52,187 nt of DNA from Calcarisporiella thermophila CBS 279.70 (Eukaryota; Calcarisporiellomycota), in the NCBI RefSeq assembly GCF_041956535.1, contig NW_027192201.1:44475-96661 (forward strand), in the 5' to 3' direction. Position numbers and translations under genes: made by a program. This document shows positions 9,682-21,046 of this stretch, piece by piece; position 1 is the stretch's first letter; every line of letters begins with the position of its first letter. Below the pieces are notes generated by a model. The model did not search any database. It was not told where the DNA came from and worked only from the letters and a program-made list of their open reading frames with translations.

Positions 9682-12600
9682 ATGTTTGGATGGTCCTCCC
9701 GAGCAGCCACTTCGTCTAAAGGCTCTAAAGCGCGTCAGGAGAGATTCGAATATACATCCGATAGCTTCGGGATTGGCTTGGATGTCGGAGAAGAATATAC
9801 CGATGCCGATTTGAATGATCCTGATCTACTTGTAATTAATTATCTCTTTACCTTTTTTTCTGGATGATCTACTGGATACCTCTAGAATTATCCAGCTGAA
9901 TGCGTATCGCTTTATCATAGTTTAGTGAATTTATCTAACACAATATTGTTACATATAATAGAGACAACTGCAAGCTCTTACAGTCTCCGAAGATTCAAAG
10001 GCTAAGCCAGCACCAAAGCCCGCGCCAAGACACAACACGATTGCCAACAGACAACCCGACATTGATTGGAGCACAGTTAATGCTCTTTTAGATGGCGGCA
10101 TAGAGAAAGATATTGGAGATGTAGTCCTTACGGAAGCAGATGAGAATGATCCTGATCTCTTAGAACAGCTGAAGCTATTACAAGAAAATATGAAATTAGG
10201 GGAGGAGGAGATTCTGAATGTGGAAGCAAATGAGGAGAAGAATCTAAAGATGGAGAAGCCATCGGAGAAATTGATAGAGGAAAAGGTGCATGCTGAGGAA
10301 AAAGAGATAGTAAAGAAACCCGACATTCCTAAAGACTTGATCTCGTTTTCCTCAGTGGCCGAGAAAACACCGCCTCCAGTGACGAAACCACCCGAAACGC
10401 TGACTGACATTGAAGACGTGCTTCAATGTACTGACCCCGATGTTCTTGCGCACCATATTCAAATGGAGCGAACAAATGCTGTGTTGAAGAAGCGAGGCGG
10501 GGATAGAGAGGGTGCTTTAACAGCAATGCGCAACTATAAACGTATGCAAGCGCAGCTAGAAAAGTTATTGGACAATAGCGATCATGTGGAGACGAATCAT
10601 TCTAAGGCTTCAAGTGAAGAGAAGGCGAACAAAGAGAGCTCGAGTGGTCCTACCGTCGACGTACCTCAAAATCTCACCACACAGACGCTAGTAGACACGC
10701 AAATATCATCATCCACAACCTCAGATCTACTTTCCTCTCTAGTATCAACCCAAGATGCTACATCTGAACCTATGATGGCGGCATTTTCTCCTCCTCCGAA
10801 ACCAGAACAGCAACATGTACTATCATCAATGACATCTCTGGACAATTTACCAGAAAAAGCCGCTTCAGCTTCTGGTACGAGTCAGACCTTTGAAGTCACA
10901 TCGAGTGCAAAATTTGACTCTGCTGGTTTAGATGAGCTGACGACACTGCAAACTCGTCAAAACCAGTACAAGAAGGCCGCTGTACATTTTAAACGATTGG
11001 GAAACATTGTACGTGCCAAACAAATGCTTTCTATATCCAAATCTATCACAGTGGCCATCAGTCAACTGGAATCAATAGGAACTCTACCCCATGACTTTGT
11101 TGTTCCAGACGAGCCACAACTTGACTCCCTATCGGACCCATCGGATATTACACCTCCAAATGATTTACCGGCCTCCCCCTCCTCAATGTCGCCTTCACAA
11201 TTGCCTCCCACGCTCGCGACCGATCCAACTGAATCAGAGAGCAAAAGGCTTAAGACGGAGCCGCAAGGACCAACCGAAACCTCTGGTCTTGGCAACGGCA
11301 AAACTGAGGAGGGGATTGAAGGAATTAGGAATGATAATGTTTTAGTATTCGAACCATCCACACTCTCACGAGAAGAGCAATATGCTAAACTCATTCTCCA
11401 GCTCGAGGAGCAAGTTAAATCGTGCCTCTCAGTTGCAGGCCATTACCTCAGATGTGGCCAGCGCCAGCAAGCAGTTAGCTTCAATCGCCTCAAGAAAGTA
11501 TTCGAAGCTGATTTGCAGTCACTTATTTCCCACCGCGACCACGGGCGGCCAGTCCCTGCATTCCACTACCACTCCATCTGCTATGAGGTGCAAAACACTT
11601 TCCCAGATATTGACATGGGCCAGGTGGAGGTGGAGGTGATACGTGGAGTGGAGCTGGGATCACGCGAGGTGCCTGGTAGAGAAACGGAAGCGTATGTTGT
11701 ATTCGATTTTGGTTGGCCGCCCGAAGGCAATCCTGGTTATGGGCAGGGAAAAGAAACGTCTTCCGTTGCGAAGCGAGGACCCAATCCAGGTACGTTATAT
11801 ATCCTGCGGTAGCACTGTACAGCATATTGTATTGACAAATTGGAGATTTAACATGATAGAATTCTCTGTGAAGAAGCGTATACCGATCGATCGAAACAAG
11901 GCATTTCAGCGGCATCTTGAGCGGAAGAAAGCTACCTTTGAGGTATTCCATTACCGCGGATTTTTCCGAAAAGCCGTTTCACTCGGGCGTGCCCAGTGCA
12001 CTCTGAGTCCACTGCTGCGGCAATGCGAGATCCATGAAGTGGTGGAGGTATCTATGGCACCCGTTTTTATTTTCAAATTCTTCAGCTCTCCATCGCATCT
12101 GATGCTAACTTTATATTTGGTGAATTTAGCTCTTAGACAATAATAAACGACCTACAGGTGGTCGACTCGAGATCCGCATATGCCTGCGGACACCACTACT
12201 AGGAACAGAGATTTTGCGAAAGACCGATAAATGGCTTGTGATTGACGAGTTCAACCCTGCCAATCCGATACCACCTGAGATTTCACTTATCCCTCCAGCT
12301 TCTTCACAATCTCCCGGCATGGCTACCGGCGCTACCACCTCTAGGGAAAATCCCACTTCTAAACCTTCTACCCCTGTCTCTACCCCATCGAAAAATTCGG
12401 CCCGTACCGGCTCAGCATCTCAATTACTGACTTCGCCTTCCGGCTTCAATAGTTCACCCATTCCCTCAGCTCCCTCCACCCCTCTCCCTGCACGCCGACT
12501 CGCCGAAACCGCGACTCCTACCAAATCCTCCCCCGCCAAATCAGCCCCTAGCCAAGAATTGGAATCGGCCCTTGCCGAGTTCTATAATCCCGACACCATC

Positions 12601-12972
12601 GCCTCCAACAATGTGCTCGAGCATGAGATTGGGCTCATCTCCTCCAAACTTGCTGCAATGGACTCAGGAAGTGCCGAGTATGAGGACCAACTTGACCGTA
12701 AGCAGGCCCTGGAAGTCAAGATGAATCTATTGGTCTTGCAGGTGCAGATGGGTCAGCTGACGATGGAGGCCTATCTCGATCAAGTGCGGGTCGCAGCGGG
12801 AAAGGCAAGAAGATTGGCACTCTTGCTTAAAAAGCACAATAAGATAGAGGAGGCGAAGCAGTCGCTGCGGAGAGCGAAGATCATGGAAGAGGAGGTAGAG
12901 GAGGCCGAAAAAGCCATCGCAGGTGGCGTTGTGGGCGGTGAGAATTTGGATGAGCTTACGGCCGCAGATTAA
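9682..12972 (+). CDS. CC2D1: CC2D1/Lgd family ESCRT-III regulator (DM14 repeats plus C2 domain)
   Basis: Four exons (9682-9831, 9962-11789, 11860-12047, 12130-12972) join in frame to about 1002 residues. Acidic DxDLNDPDLL and DENDPDLLEQL motifs open the protein. Three DM14-type helical-hairpin repeats follow: around AHHIQMERTNAVLKKRGGDR, around LQTRQNQYKKAAVHFKRLGN, and a degenerate one around EQVKSCLSVAGHYLRCGQRQ. A C2 domain starts at QVEVEVIRGVELGSREV and includes FEVFHYRGFFRKAVSLGRA and NNKRPTGGRLEIRI, which match animal CC2D1A/B nearly word for word. After TDKWLVIDEF come a Pro/Ser-rich linker and a C-terminal helical region. In animals the DM14 repeats bind CHMP4/Shrub (Snf7) and limit ESCRT-III polymerisation on endosomes. 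A similar role here is inferred. No membrane segment is present, so the protein is cytosolic and peripheral. It is convergent with the questin-oxidase-like gene. Confidence 0.9.
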
Positions 12973-13252
12973 GGAACTACCAAGCACCCACAAATAAAGA
13001 AACATACACTGATATATTTATCATAAATTCTTTCGTTATCGATGGAGTACACACCTCCACGAATAATACATGGCAATTAAAAATCGGCAATTAAAAACAT
13101 ACAATATCAAGACAAAGTTATAGATAACTAATTCCCTATGTATAAGAGTGGGGAGAAATATTTTAGCTATACGAATAATATCTGTCAGAGTGATCCTATC
13201 TGCTCATCGGCTCGCTTACAACATGGCCTTCTTACCGTCCGAGAGCAATACT

Positions 13253-15013
13253 TCAATCCTCAAAAAACCCCCATTCACTCTGCTTCACAACATCACAGGT
13301 CATCTCCGCTGCTCGCAAAAACAACTTATCCTCGTCGCCGAAGTCTTCCGCATCCTTTTTCAGGGCACGAATTACCTTGGGGAAGTGCTCGTCAGGATGG
13401 TTGATTGCGAGCTCTATAGCTCGGTTCCATCCCCAGCTCTCCTCGTCCTCACCTTGGGGGAGGGTAGGTGAAATGTATTCCAGCACTTTCTGTGCGTTAA
13501 TGGCGGGGCGCTTCCGCGTGATGTAGACGGCAACTAAAGCGACAAAGTGTACACGAAGCAGCTTGACACGGTCCTATAATAAAAAATGATAATCCCTGCC
13601 ATTGTCAGTATTGCTTTTTGTTGTGTCCAATAATAGAGGCCACCGACCTTAATCGACAAAAAGGGTATAAGTACCCTCACTGCGTGCGATGATGTCAACA
13701 CGTGCATCAGGAAGAAATCCAGACGAGGACTATCCGTCCAAGAAGAGGCATAGACCAACGCGGATGCACGAAGCAGTTCTCGCAACTTTTGATTCACTAC
13801 GTTGACTGGATCAGCAGGGAACTCCCACTGTTGAAGATATTCCTGCAAGACAGGCCCTCCCAGGTCGAGGACGCGCTGGATGTGGGACGACAAGCGCATG
13901 GAATTCCAATTGTGCGTGTATATCTTGTCGATGCGAGGGTCCTTGTGAATGGCGTCGAGGATCTCGAGGATGGATTTGCCGCCAGAATGGGTACTGCCAG
14001 AAGACGTGCTCCCAGTCTGATCCTCGTGCTCAGGGAAGGTCTGGACTACCACCGTAGCGTATGGAAAATGCGTAAACGCTGCAAATGCAAGTGCTAGAGC
14101 AATACAATGAACCAATGAATAGTTTGCTAAGGACTCGAAATAGATTCCTCGTTTTACCTTCGGCAACAACTAGCTTATTGTTGAATTCCATTCCAAATCC
14201 CAGGTGAATCAAGGGATGGATAGCCTGCCCGATTGAATATGGGAAGAAGCCCGGTCCATACTTGTCAAATACCGCTTTGATGCCCTCTTTTTCGATCAGG
14301 CGGTCAAAGAAATCGAGATAGTCGCGATAGTGTCTATTCAATTGGGGGTTAATTAGACATCGATACTATGGAACAGAGCTTAAGTGGGGACTTACTCGCG
14401 CTTTCCCAAGTATTTATCAAAGTTGTCTTCATTGATCTCAATCTTAGGTTGCGGGAGGGGATCGAGGAAGGACTGGAAATGTTTATAGATTTCCTCGAGA
14501 CGTTTAGGAGTGGCTATAGAGTGATATGTTTATTCGATACTTGTCTCAAAGTAAAGCATAGAATACCCACCCCCAAGGGCGTAGGTTGTCAAGAGCGTGT
14601 GAACCGCGTGATTGGAGAAGCGCCTAAAGTTTGGATGCGTTCAAGCTACCAATGTGTCTTTCATTAGGATTATATTTTCTCAAGACGACGACATACCTAT
14701 CCCCATTGTACTCGATATGATGCTCATGGTGATTCTGCTCCAACAAGCGCTGGACTGTCGCGCGCGATTGCTCCAGATGGAGGGGCTTCGTCTGGATGTG
14801 AGACTTGGTGGCCGGAATGCCAATGGCCTCAACATCGGTTGGAGGTTCGTGAAGGTAGCGCTGGGCGTCAATCATGCTGGTACTGAAGGGTTGATTTATG
14901 AATAGAACGCGATTTCTCTGCTTGATACCCTGACCACAGAGAGTGTATTTATATGCCTTGCCAAAGGTATGATGACTAAGTCTTCCCCACAAGAGTTTCT
15001 TATGCGGGGACAT
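13253..15013 (-). CDS. Questin oxidase-like protein (AflY family, PF14027 type)
   Basis: Six exons (15013-14697, 14623-14571, 14513-14396, 14333-14158, 14093-13648, 13573-13253) give 476 residues with every junction in frame. Characteristic stretches are FSNHAVHTLLTTYALG, HYRDYLDFFDRLIEKEG, GIGQAIHPLIHLGFGMEF-like GQAIHPLIHLGFGMEF, and the C-terminal HVLTSSHAVRVLIPF and EYISPTLPQGEDEESWGWNRAIELAINHPDEH. These define the family that includes Aspergillus AflY and questin oxidases, which carry out Baeyer-Villiger-type ring cleavage in anthraquinone-derived pathways. No polyketide synthase or other secondary-metabolite gene is in the window, so the substrate is unknown and a general role is equally likely. 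The start ATG at 15013 lies in a motif (ACGGGAAAACACCAA before ATG) that is repeated about 300 bp upstream. Confidence 0.87.
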
Positions 15014-15028
15014 TTGGTGTTTTCCCGT
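15011..15028. repeat. 18-bp direct repeat, copy 1 (questin-oxidase start)
   Basis: CATTTGGTGTTTTCCCGT, identical to 15315-15332. On the minus strand it supplies the start codon and its immediate upstream context for the questin-oxidase-like gene. Confidence 0.7.
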
Positions 15029-16330
15029 ATTTCCGAAGCCTTAAATTTTTTTCTGCATCACCCTTTTTGGTACCATTTGGATGGCGCGGGATCAATGCTA
15101 TAAAGTTGCCACTTTCCTTTTTCCTCTCTCGTTATAGATCATGGGAAAAATGTTCACACTTCGGAAAATGACTATGCCTTCTTAAACTCACCCAAGAGAA
15201 GCTAAACTGTTTAGTGCAGCGAAGGGGCCAGGGAGGGCATCGGCAAGAAGCTTGCCGACACTCTGATACTTTTGACGAGCCTCCTCGATTTTTCATATCT
15301 CCCTACTTTGACCCCATTTGGTGTTTTCCCGTGTAGCAAGTAGTTTGATAGACGTCTTCATCCTATACCCTATAGGCTACAGTGAAAAGTTTCCCACTCC
15401 GATTAACTCAAACAAAATCGACTCTGCGATGCTCAACACGAGTCTAATTGACTATATTTACTAAACTAATAAAAAGGAGGAGAAATGGATAAAGTGAAGG
15501 CCAAACAATGTATATATACATGTTGAATTTGGGAAAATAACCCGCTTTTGTTAGTATACAACGATTACATGAGTCGTAAGTAGCTTGTCGCGATAATACG
15601 AGTTTGCCTCCTGAGAACAAGAGATGACTGATGTGTAAACAGTAGCCATAGAGGACTAAAACTTATCAATTCACTGCATCGGACTAGATGTAGTATCCAG
15701 TTAAAGCGAGCATGCAGTACAGCGGAGTAAAAAAAGTAGCACAGTTTTCATTTGGCATATGCTTTTGCACCTATGCAGTTGTTATGAAGATTCCTTTAAA
15801 TTTGAGCACTATTCTTCGCTTAAAATGGTTTACCAAAATATAAAATCAAGGCCGCCAGAGACATGGTATAGAATAGATGGACATATTATACGCATTAACA
15901 CGGCCCCATCAACCCCTACTCTATGAGTCTCAATGCTGGGTTGATAATCCGCCATAATGCAGCACACTCCCGCAAAGTCTTGTGGCCGCGTTTGTATCCT
16001 TGTCTCCTCGAAGATTGTTCACGACAACGGTATTGGTATTCTGACTAAATGACAATAGGGCAGTACTTTTTCCCTTTATTCGAAAAGCAAGAGCGCCCAA
16101 TAGAGGATTTTCTGAATCTGACCCGTCATCTTCCGCTACACCACTGATTTTCTGTAACTATGGATGAAGCACGATTTGGGCTCCGAAGGAGCAGATACCA
16201 TCCAGGGAGAGAACCTTGGGTTACCATTGTAAAATAAAGTAAAATAAAGTCTATTAAAAAGAATCGCTACAGTGCATATATTCACAAAACAGTTTTGTTG
16301 TGCAAAAAATCTTTCAAATATTATTGGGGA
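15014..16330. other. Intergenic region with an exon-like fragment
   Basis: 1.3 kb between the questin-oxidase-like start and the end of the Crinkler-like gene. It holds a second copy of the 18-bp sequence around the questin start (15315-15332 versus 15011-15028). On the minus strand at about 15289-15192 it holds an open stretch reading IEEARQKYQSVGKLL and PGPFAALNSLASLG, followed by a GTGAGT donor. I find no matching start or continuation, so this may be a lone exon or a gene remnant. The rest, from 15400 on, is AT-rich with nothing recognisable. Confidence 0.5.
15315..15332. repeat. 18-bp direct repeat, copy 2
   Basis: Identical to 15011-15028, about 304 bp away. On the minus strand its ATG opens only a four-codon frame (M-G-S-K-stop) and could act as an upstream ORF or be a duplicated promoter or start remnant. 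Confidence 0.7.
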
Positions 16331-18415
16331 TCAAATCAAGCTACCATCTGACAGTTTGGCATTCCTAATGAAATCGAGCCCATCGATATCGGCAACAGAT
16401 GCTACTTCAAAACATAATTCACTTGTATCGTGTCCGTCAGGGTATATAGAGTTATAGTACACTCCATTACGTATACGTTGTTTCTTCTTGAGGATTTCTA
16501 CATATGAGGCAGGCCTAAGTATGAACACTACTCGGAGTTGGTTATAATTGCCATTGATGTAGTAATTGCAGAACTTTCGTGCTTCATCCATTTTCCAGTT
16601 TTTGAATTCCCCTGCGATGCCTTCGGGGGCCGTCATTTTGACTTGCACAAGCACAAGCTCGTCAGTTTGAGCGATGGGGCCGCGGCGGAGAATCGCATAG
16701 TCAATTGCCTTATAATTCTTCGTTGTAGGTATAAGGAGGTAGTTTTTAGACCTCTTCTCAGGGGTGTCAAACTTGTCGTTAATAAATCTAGAATTGCGTG
16801 CGTCTGGGTTTGTAGAAGTATCAAGAGTGTCCACATTGCCTTCTTTCAAAGTGTAAAGCTCTTCCCGAACTAGATTATTAAAATTGATATGACCTACAGT
16901 ATGAATTAGGTTGGAGCTGTTGTCTTGCTTCAACTTAATAGTGTCAATTTTAGCACACCCTAATGTTTTGGCTTTTTGTAAAACGAGCCATTCGACTCCC
17001 TGGCCAAATCCAGAGCCCAACATAACACCAGCTAGCATGAGGGTTTTGAGTGAGTTGAGGAGGGCGTTGAGGTTGCGATCGTAATAGGATCGAACTCCTT
17101 CCATAAAAATTGGATTGAAAAACTTGATTTTAGCGTAGCGAGAAGAAGGCGACAGCTCCTCGTACATGTACTTCCGGTCGAGCGTGTAAGTGCCGGCTTC
17201 AATACCAATATCCATTATCGCGGCAGTTGCAGCTGCCTTCACCCTTTCTGCGTCAACGTGCACAAATCTCCCATTTAAAAACCAGTAGTGGTTTTCAAAA
17301 ATATCTCCACGAGTTTTAGTAGCGAATGCTTCCGTACAATTCTTAACCCAGTCGAGGCGATAATTTTCTGACACTTCGCTTAATTCTCCTTCTTTTAACG
17401 ATAAGATAAGATGCTCGCACAGGCCAGAGAGCAAAAGTGGATAAAACAAGGTAACCTGCCGCATCGCATCAAACTCTTGTTCAGTTGGAAATGCTTTAAA
17501 CCTGTTTGGAGTGGTTTCTATTTGTCGTGCGATAGAAGCAAATCTGTTTTCGATGAACATTTTAGCCTCGAAATCATCAAAGGGATTCATAAAATGAAAT
17601 GACTTGAAACCACTTATCACGTCTGGGAGTTTACTCGTGTTGTTGCTAGATGAAGACAGAACCACAACGTGTCCATACTCTTTAAGTACCGTCTTATAGA
17701 CTACAAATGGATACTCGTCGTATTCTTCCTTCAACTTGTTGAGGTCATCGATAATCCAGATTGGGATAAGCTTCTTGGAGTCGCATATGGTATTGAGGTC
17801 GTCAAGAAAGAGTTCAGTCTCTTCTTCAAGATTGTAATCCCGATACATTCGTGTCATTCTGTAGAGTTTATCGACAAGCATATGCACTTCTGTGTCATCT
17901 GGAAAAGCCATCATAATGTCATGTAGTAGGAACCGAAGTCTTGCGCCGTAGCTCTTACGAGTTTTCCAAACCTCACAATTACTGATATAAATTACTCGGT
18001 AAGTAGGCTCGGTTAGTCGAAGATAGGCAGCAATCTGGAGCAATAAGTGGCTCTTGCCAACGCCCTGTGGACCTTGGACATAAATTCCCACATCGTCATT
18101 TGATTCAATATCAGAAGAAGTTGAAGCAGAGTCACTCTCTGCGGTGGTTGCCATATTGGACCTGGTTGGAAGTACTTGATCTACAAAGGCTTCTTCGTCT
18201 AAATGCATGCCAGAGTCGTCAAGTAAATCTTGCTCACTATTTGCAAGATGTTGTGCGCGTATGTTTATTTCATTAAGTATGGATTCGGCCGCCCTGTATC
18301 GATAAAGTATCTCATAGAATGTAAGACTAGAGCGAATTTTACCCCTTAAAAAATGCAAAACGATTTGAAAGGCGCTCATAGGCGCAGTTGGCAATAATGG
18401 CAAATTTGGATTCAT
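16331..18415 (-). CDS. Crinkler/RHS-type P-loop ATPase with C-terminal PD-(D/E)xK-like nuclease
   Basis: Single exon, 694 residues from the first ATG (18415); the frame continues open upstream only as far as a TTG near 18448. A P-loop ATPase begins around residue 110, with Walker A GPQGVGKS (about 115-122) and Walker B IWIIDDLN (about 219-226). The middle is a helical, winged-helix-like region. Near the C-terminus, AIDYAILRR (Asp about 572) and then LVLVQVKM (Gln-Val-Lys about 591-593) form the D...QxK pattern of restriction-endonuclease-fold domains. ATPase plus REase-like modules of this layout are known from Crinkler (CRN) effectors of oomycetes, chytrids and arbuscular fungi and from trypanosome RHS proteins. 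The usual ubiquitin-like CRN header and LxLFLAK-type motif are absent, as is a signal peptide, so secretion is not supported. The gene is isolated in AT-rich DNA, as expected for such families. Whether it acts in a host, in competition or in genome conflict is unknown. Confidence 0.72.
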   Translation of the reverse strand: MNPNLPLLPTAPMSAFQIVLHFLRGKIRSSLTFYEILYRYRAAESILNEINIRAQHLANSEQDLLDDSGMHLDEEAFVDQVLPTRSNMATTAESDSASTSSDIESNDDVGIYVQGPQGVGKSHLLLQIAAYLRLTEPTYRVIYISNCEVWKTRKSYGARLRFLLHDIMMAFPDDTEVHMLVDKLYRMTRMYRDYNLEEETELFLDDLNTICDSKKLIPIWIIDDLNKLKEEYDEYPFVVYKTVLKEYGHVVVLSSSSNNTSKLPDVISGFKSFHFMNPFDDFEAKMFIENRFASIARQIETTPNRFKAFPTEQEFDAMRQVTLFYPLLLSGLCEHLILSLKEGELSEVSENYRLDWVKNCTEAFATKTRGDIFENHYWFLNGRFVHVDAERVKAAATAAIMDIGIEAGTYTLDRKYMYEELSPSSRYAKIKFFNPIFMEGVRSYYDRNLNALLNSLKTLMLAGVMLGSGFGQGVEWLVLQKAKTLGCAKIDTIKLKQDNSSNLIHTVGHINFNNLVREELYTLKEGNVDTLDTSTNPDARNSRFINDKFDTPEKRSKNYLLIPTTKNYKAIDYAILRRGPIAQTDELVLVQVKMTAPEGIAGEFKNWKMDEARKFCNYYINGNYNQLRVVFILRPASYVEILKKKQRIRNGVYYNSIYPDGHDTSELCFEVASVADIDGLDFIRNAKLSDGSLI

Positions 18416-20089
18416 GGAAATCGGCCTTTTGAATCCTGGAAATAGCAATCTTGCGCGAACGCGAAGAAAATATCAGTTGTTTGACTTCTAATCAAATAAA
18501 AACATCGAAGAAATATACAACAGAATTAGAACCGCCAATGTAATATCAATGGAAACGATGAGGAAATATGGAGAATAAAGAGAGGCTGGGCTCACCTTTA
18601 CAAAAACCGGTGCATTCACTTGAACTTATATCCGGAAATTCAAGGGTTCTTTTCGATGATGACATGCGCAAGCCAAATAAGGATCAGATTACCACGACTT
18701 AGGAAAGTGAAGAAAAATAGTCGATCAAACTTTGTTGTAAGTGATGAAGAAAAAAAAATAATGAAAAGTTAGGCGAAAGGACGATGGCAGAGTGAAAAGA
18801 GAAACGAGCGGTGAGAAAAAGAAAAGGTCTAAGAGTTTTGAATTGAGATTCCAATCTTGATCAGACATACTGGATTCAGAAATTGAAAAATTAAAGTTTC
18901 ATAAATTTTCGCTACTATTAATATTTCCTTCAAAAATTCAATAAGAGTAATAATTCTCGAAGACTTTTACATATCTCAACTTTTCATCATATTTTTATAT
19001 CTATTATATTCCAATTAATATACCTTATATATCTTACTTTTATATCCATTATGACATCTCTTTCCACTTCCATTCTCTGGTTTGTTTCCCAGTTTGATGC
19101 TGGTTTTATCTCTATATAATGCTTCGCGGAAGAATAGCAAGAAGGCTTTGAAGGTAACTTCATCTTCTCTTGCTTAACAAAGAGCAATTGGGCAGCATTG
19201 CTTACTTCTTTTTCTATTCTCGAGATGGAATGCTTTTATTTTCTCAATTTTTGGAACACACTGAAAACCCTTACTATCATAATCTAAGGCAGCTTGCTAT
19301 CCTTCAAAGGAGCAATAAAAGTGAAATAAGGAAAAAAAAAACTTACTGTTCTCTGTAGTTTCTGAGTAGTTTCCACGGGAATTTCTAAGACGACTGGGCT
19401 TGAGATTTAACAATAACAAATCGCGTACTGCTCGGTGGGAGGCGCCAAAATCTGTATCGCATTCCTGACAAGGTATTATCGAGTTGACAAATAAAACTAT
19501 TATCTTTACTAATTTATGGGTTCCTATGTTATACAGGCGGTACACGAATGTATGTGGGCCAGTCGAATAATCAAGAGAGTGCAACTCTCACTCCAAAAAT
19601 AAATCGAGCAGTAAAGTGTAAACCAGATAACTAGTCCTTCTGAAAATTCTTAAAAGTACATTAGTCTTATTCTGAAATCTGCTTGATTTAAAGCCAAATT
19701 GAGACAAAGCAAAATCTTTTCCCCTTTGATGTTTTCCTCCTACCTTCAAACGCTGTTGCAGACCTCTCTATACTATTTAATAAAGTGTTAAGAGGGTTTA
19801 AGAGTGGATAAAAATGCCGCCAGCACAACTAACTATATTATAGGGTTTCAAGTATGGCTTAAGGAGCGTATTATTGTAAGTATAATGGTAAGTATTAGGT
19901 TATATATTAAGATAATTATATTAAATATCGAGGTAAATATTAGAGTAAGTACTGGAATATTATTGGGAAAGTTTTAGGCTAGAAAATAGAGTAAAAGTAG
20001 TGGAAAGGAAATTATTAGCTCTCAAAGATTTTACTATAATATTGGAGATTTATATCTATATTGTTGCAGTCGCATCGAGATATCTGCAG
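18416..20089. other. AT-rich gene-poor flank of the Crinkler-like gene
   Basis: About 1.7 kb without a convincing gene. A 95-codon minus frame at 19297-19584 contains CQECDTDFGASHRAVRDLL, which looks protein-like but matches nothing I recognise. At 19840-19960 there are short GTAAGTAT/GGTAAGTATTAG-type repeats with no splice-consistent frames. Possible transposon decay, not provable by eye. Confidence 0.45.
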
Positions 20090-20098
20090 TGTTACATA

Positions 20099-20455
20099 TG
20101 TTACTTTCAGATCTTCTTAATCTCTGTGTCTACGTAGTTACGTCATCATTTATTGGATATATATACGTACATATGAGATTGTAATAAATCAATAAGGAGT
20201 TAAATCTTTCTCCAACTAAAAACCCCCGTCACATGCAGGACAACTAAACTAAGCCACGTATTCCCTCATGCCCTGCTATTCGGAGCATTATCGAAGCATT
20301 ATCAAGTAATCGTTGTAGTGTAATTCTTTTAGTATATATTGAACAGAACTCTCACTATAGTAAAGGGGAGACATCCTAAGTTCCAGATAGTATTCTTGTT
20401 TAATAAACCAGTAATTATCCTAACTATCCTCGCATGTATTACGCAGATTCTAACA
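20099..20455. mobile_element. Possible solo LTR
   Basis: The segment begins TGTTA(CTTTC) and ends (GATTC)TAACA, giving the 5-bp inverted TG...CA ends of an LTR, and is about 357 bp long. Inside are a TATA-like run (GGATATATATACG near 20157) and an AATAAA-like signal (GTAATAAATCAATAAGG near 20182). The flanking 5-mers are ACATA on the left and ATATA on the right, matching at 4 of 5 positions as an aged target duplication would. An alternative left end lies at 20090. No primer-binding site, polypurine tract or second LTR is in the window. Confidence 0.35.
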
Positions 20456-21046
20456 ATATAGTTTGGCCCGAACAAATTTACTTAATTGATATTTCTAAAT
20501 CTTTGATTCTGTCTGATTTTTTGTGGAAACTCCTGGAAGTAAAATATTTAGCGGGTTATAATATCATAAGCTAATTATTTTATATTCAGATTAAGTTTGT
20601 ATTATATTAAAGGATGTACAAGAATGGAAACTCTGCCGAAAACTAGATACGATCAAACAATTCTAGTGCAATGGATGCTTTATTATGCTCCCTCTATTTG
20701 ACTCTTTGCGTTTATCAAGAAAGAATCAAGACTTTAATGAAACGGCCGCTGAGTTGGAGTAATATCAGAGCTTGCTCGATTGCCCGCCAGTTTCTGCCAA
20801 GAAGCTTTTATATGAAATTCTAAGCTATCTCGAGTGGAACGGGCTGAGACTAAAAAAAAGAAACGTTGAATTTTCCATTTTTATGGTCATAGGGAGCCGA
20901 AGAGAAGATGCCAAAAGCATCGAGTTTACTTATTGGCGCCTGATTTTCCTCCCTCGGAGCCTCCCTCCCCCCGTCTCCTTGCTTTCGATTACCTAACCGT
21001 TTCCAGACAGGAGAGTCCTCGATCTCTCTTGTTTCTCTGAAAGCCT
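20456..21046. promoter_or_regulatory. Upstream region of the SLC8B1-like exchanger
   Basis: About 590 bp without a gene. It becomes GC-richer towards the start codon and contains pyrimidine-rich CCTCCCTCCCCCC tracts near 20960. A 74-codon plus frame at 20772-20996 has no recognisable domain. Confidence 0.4.
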
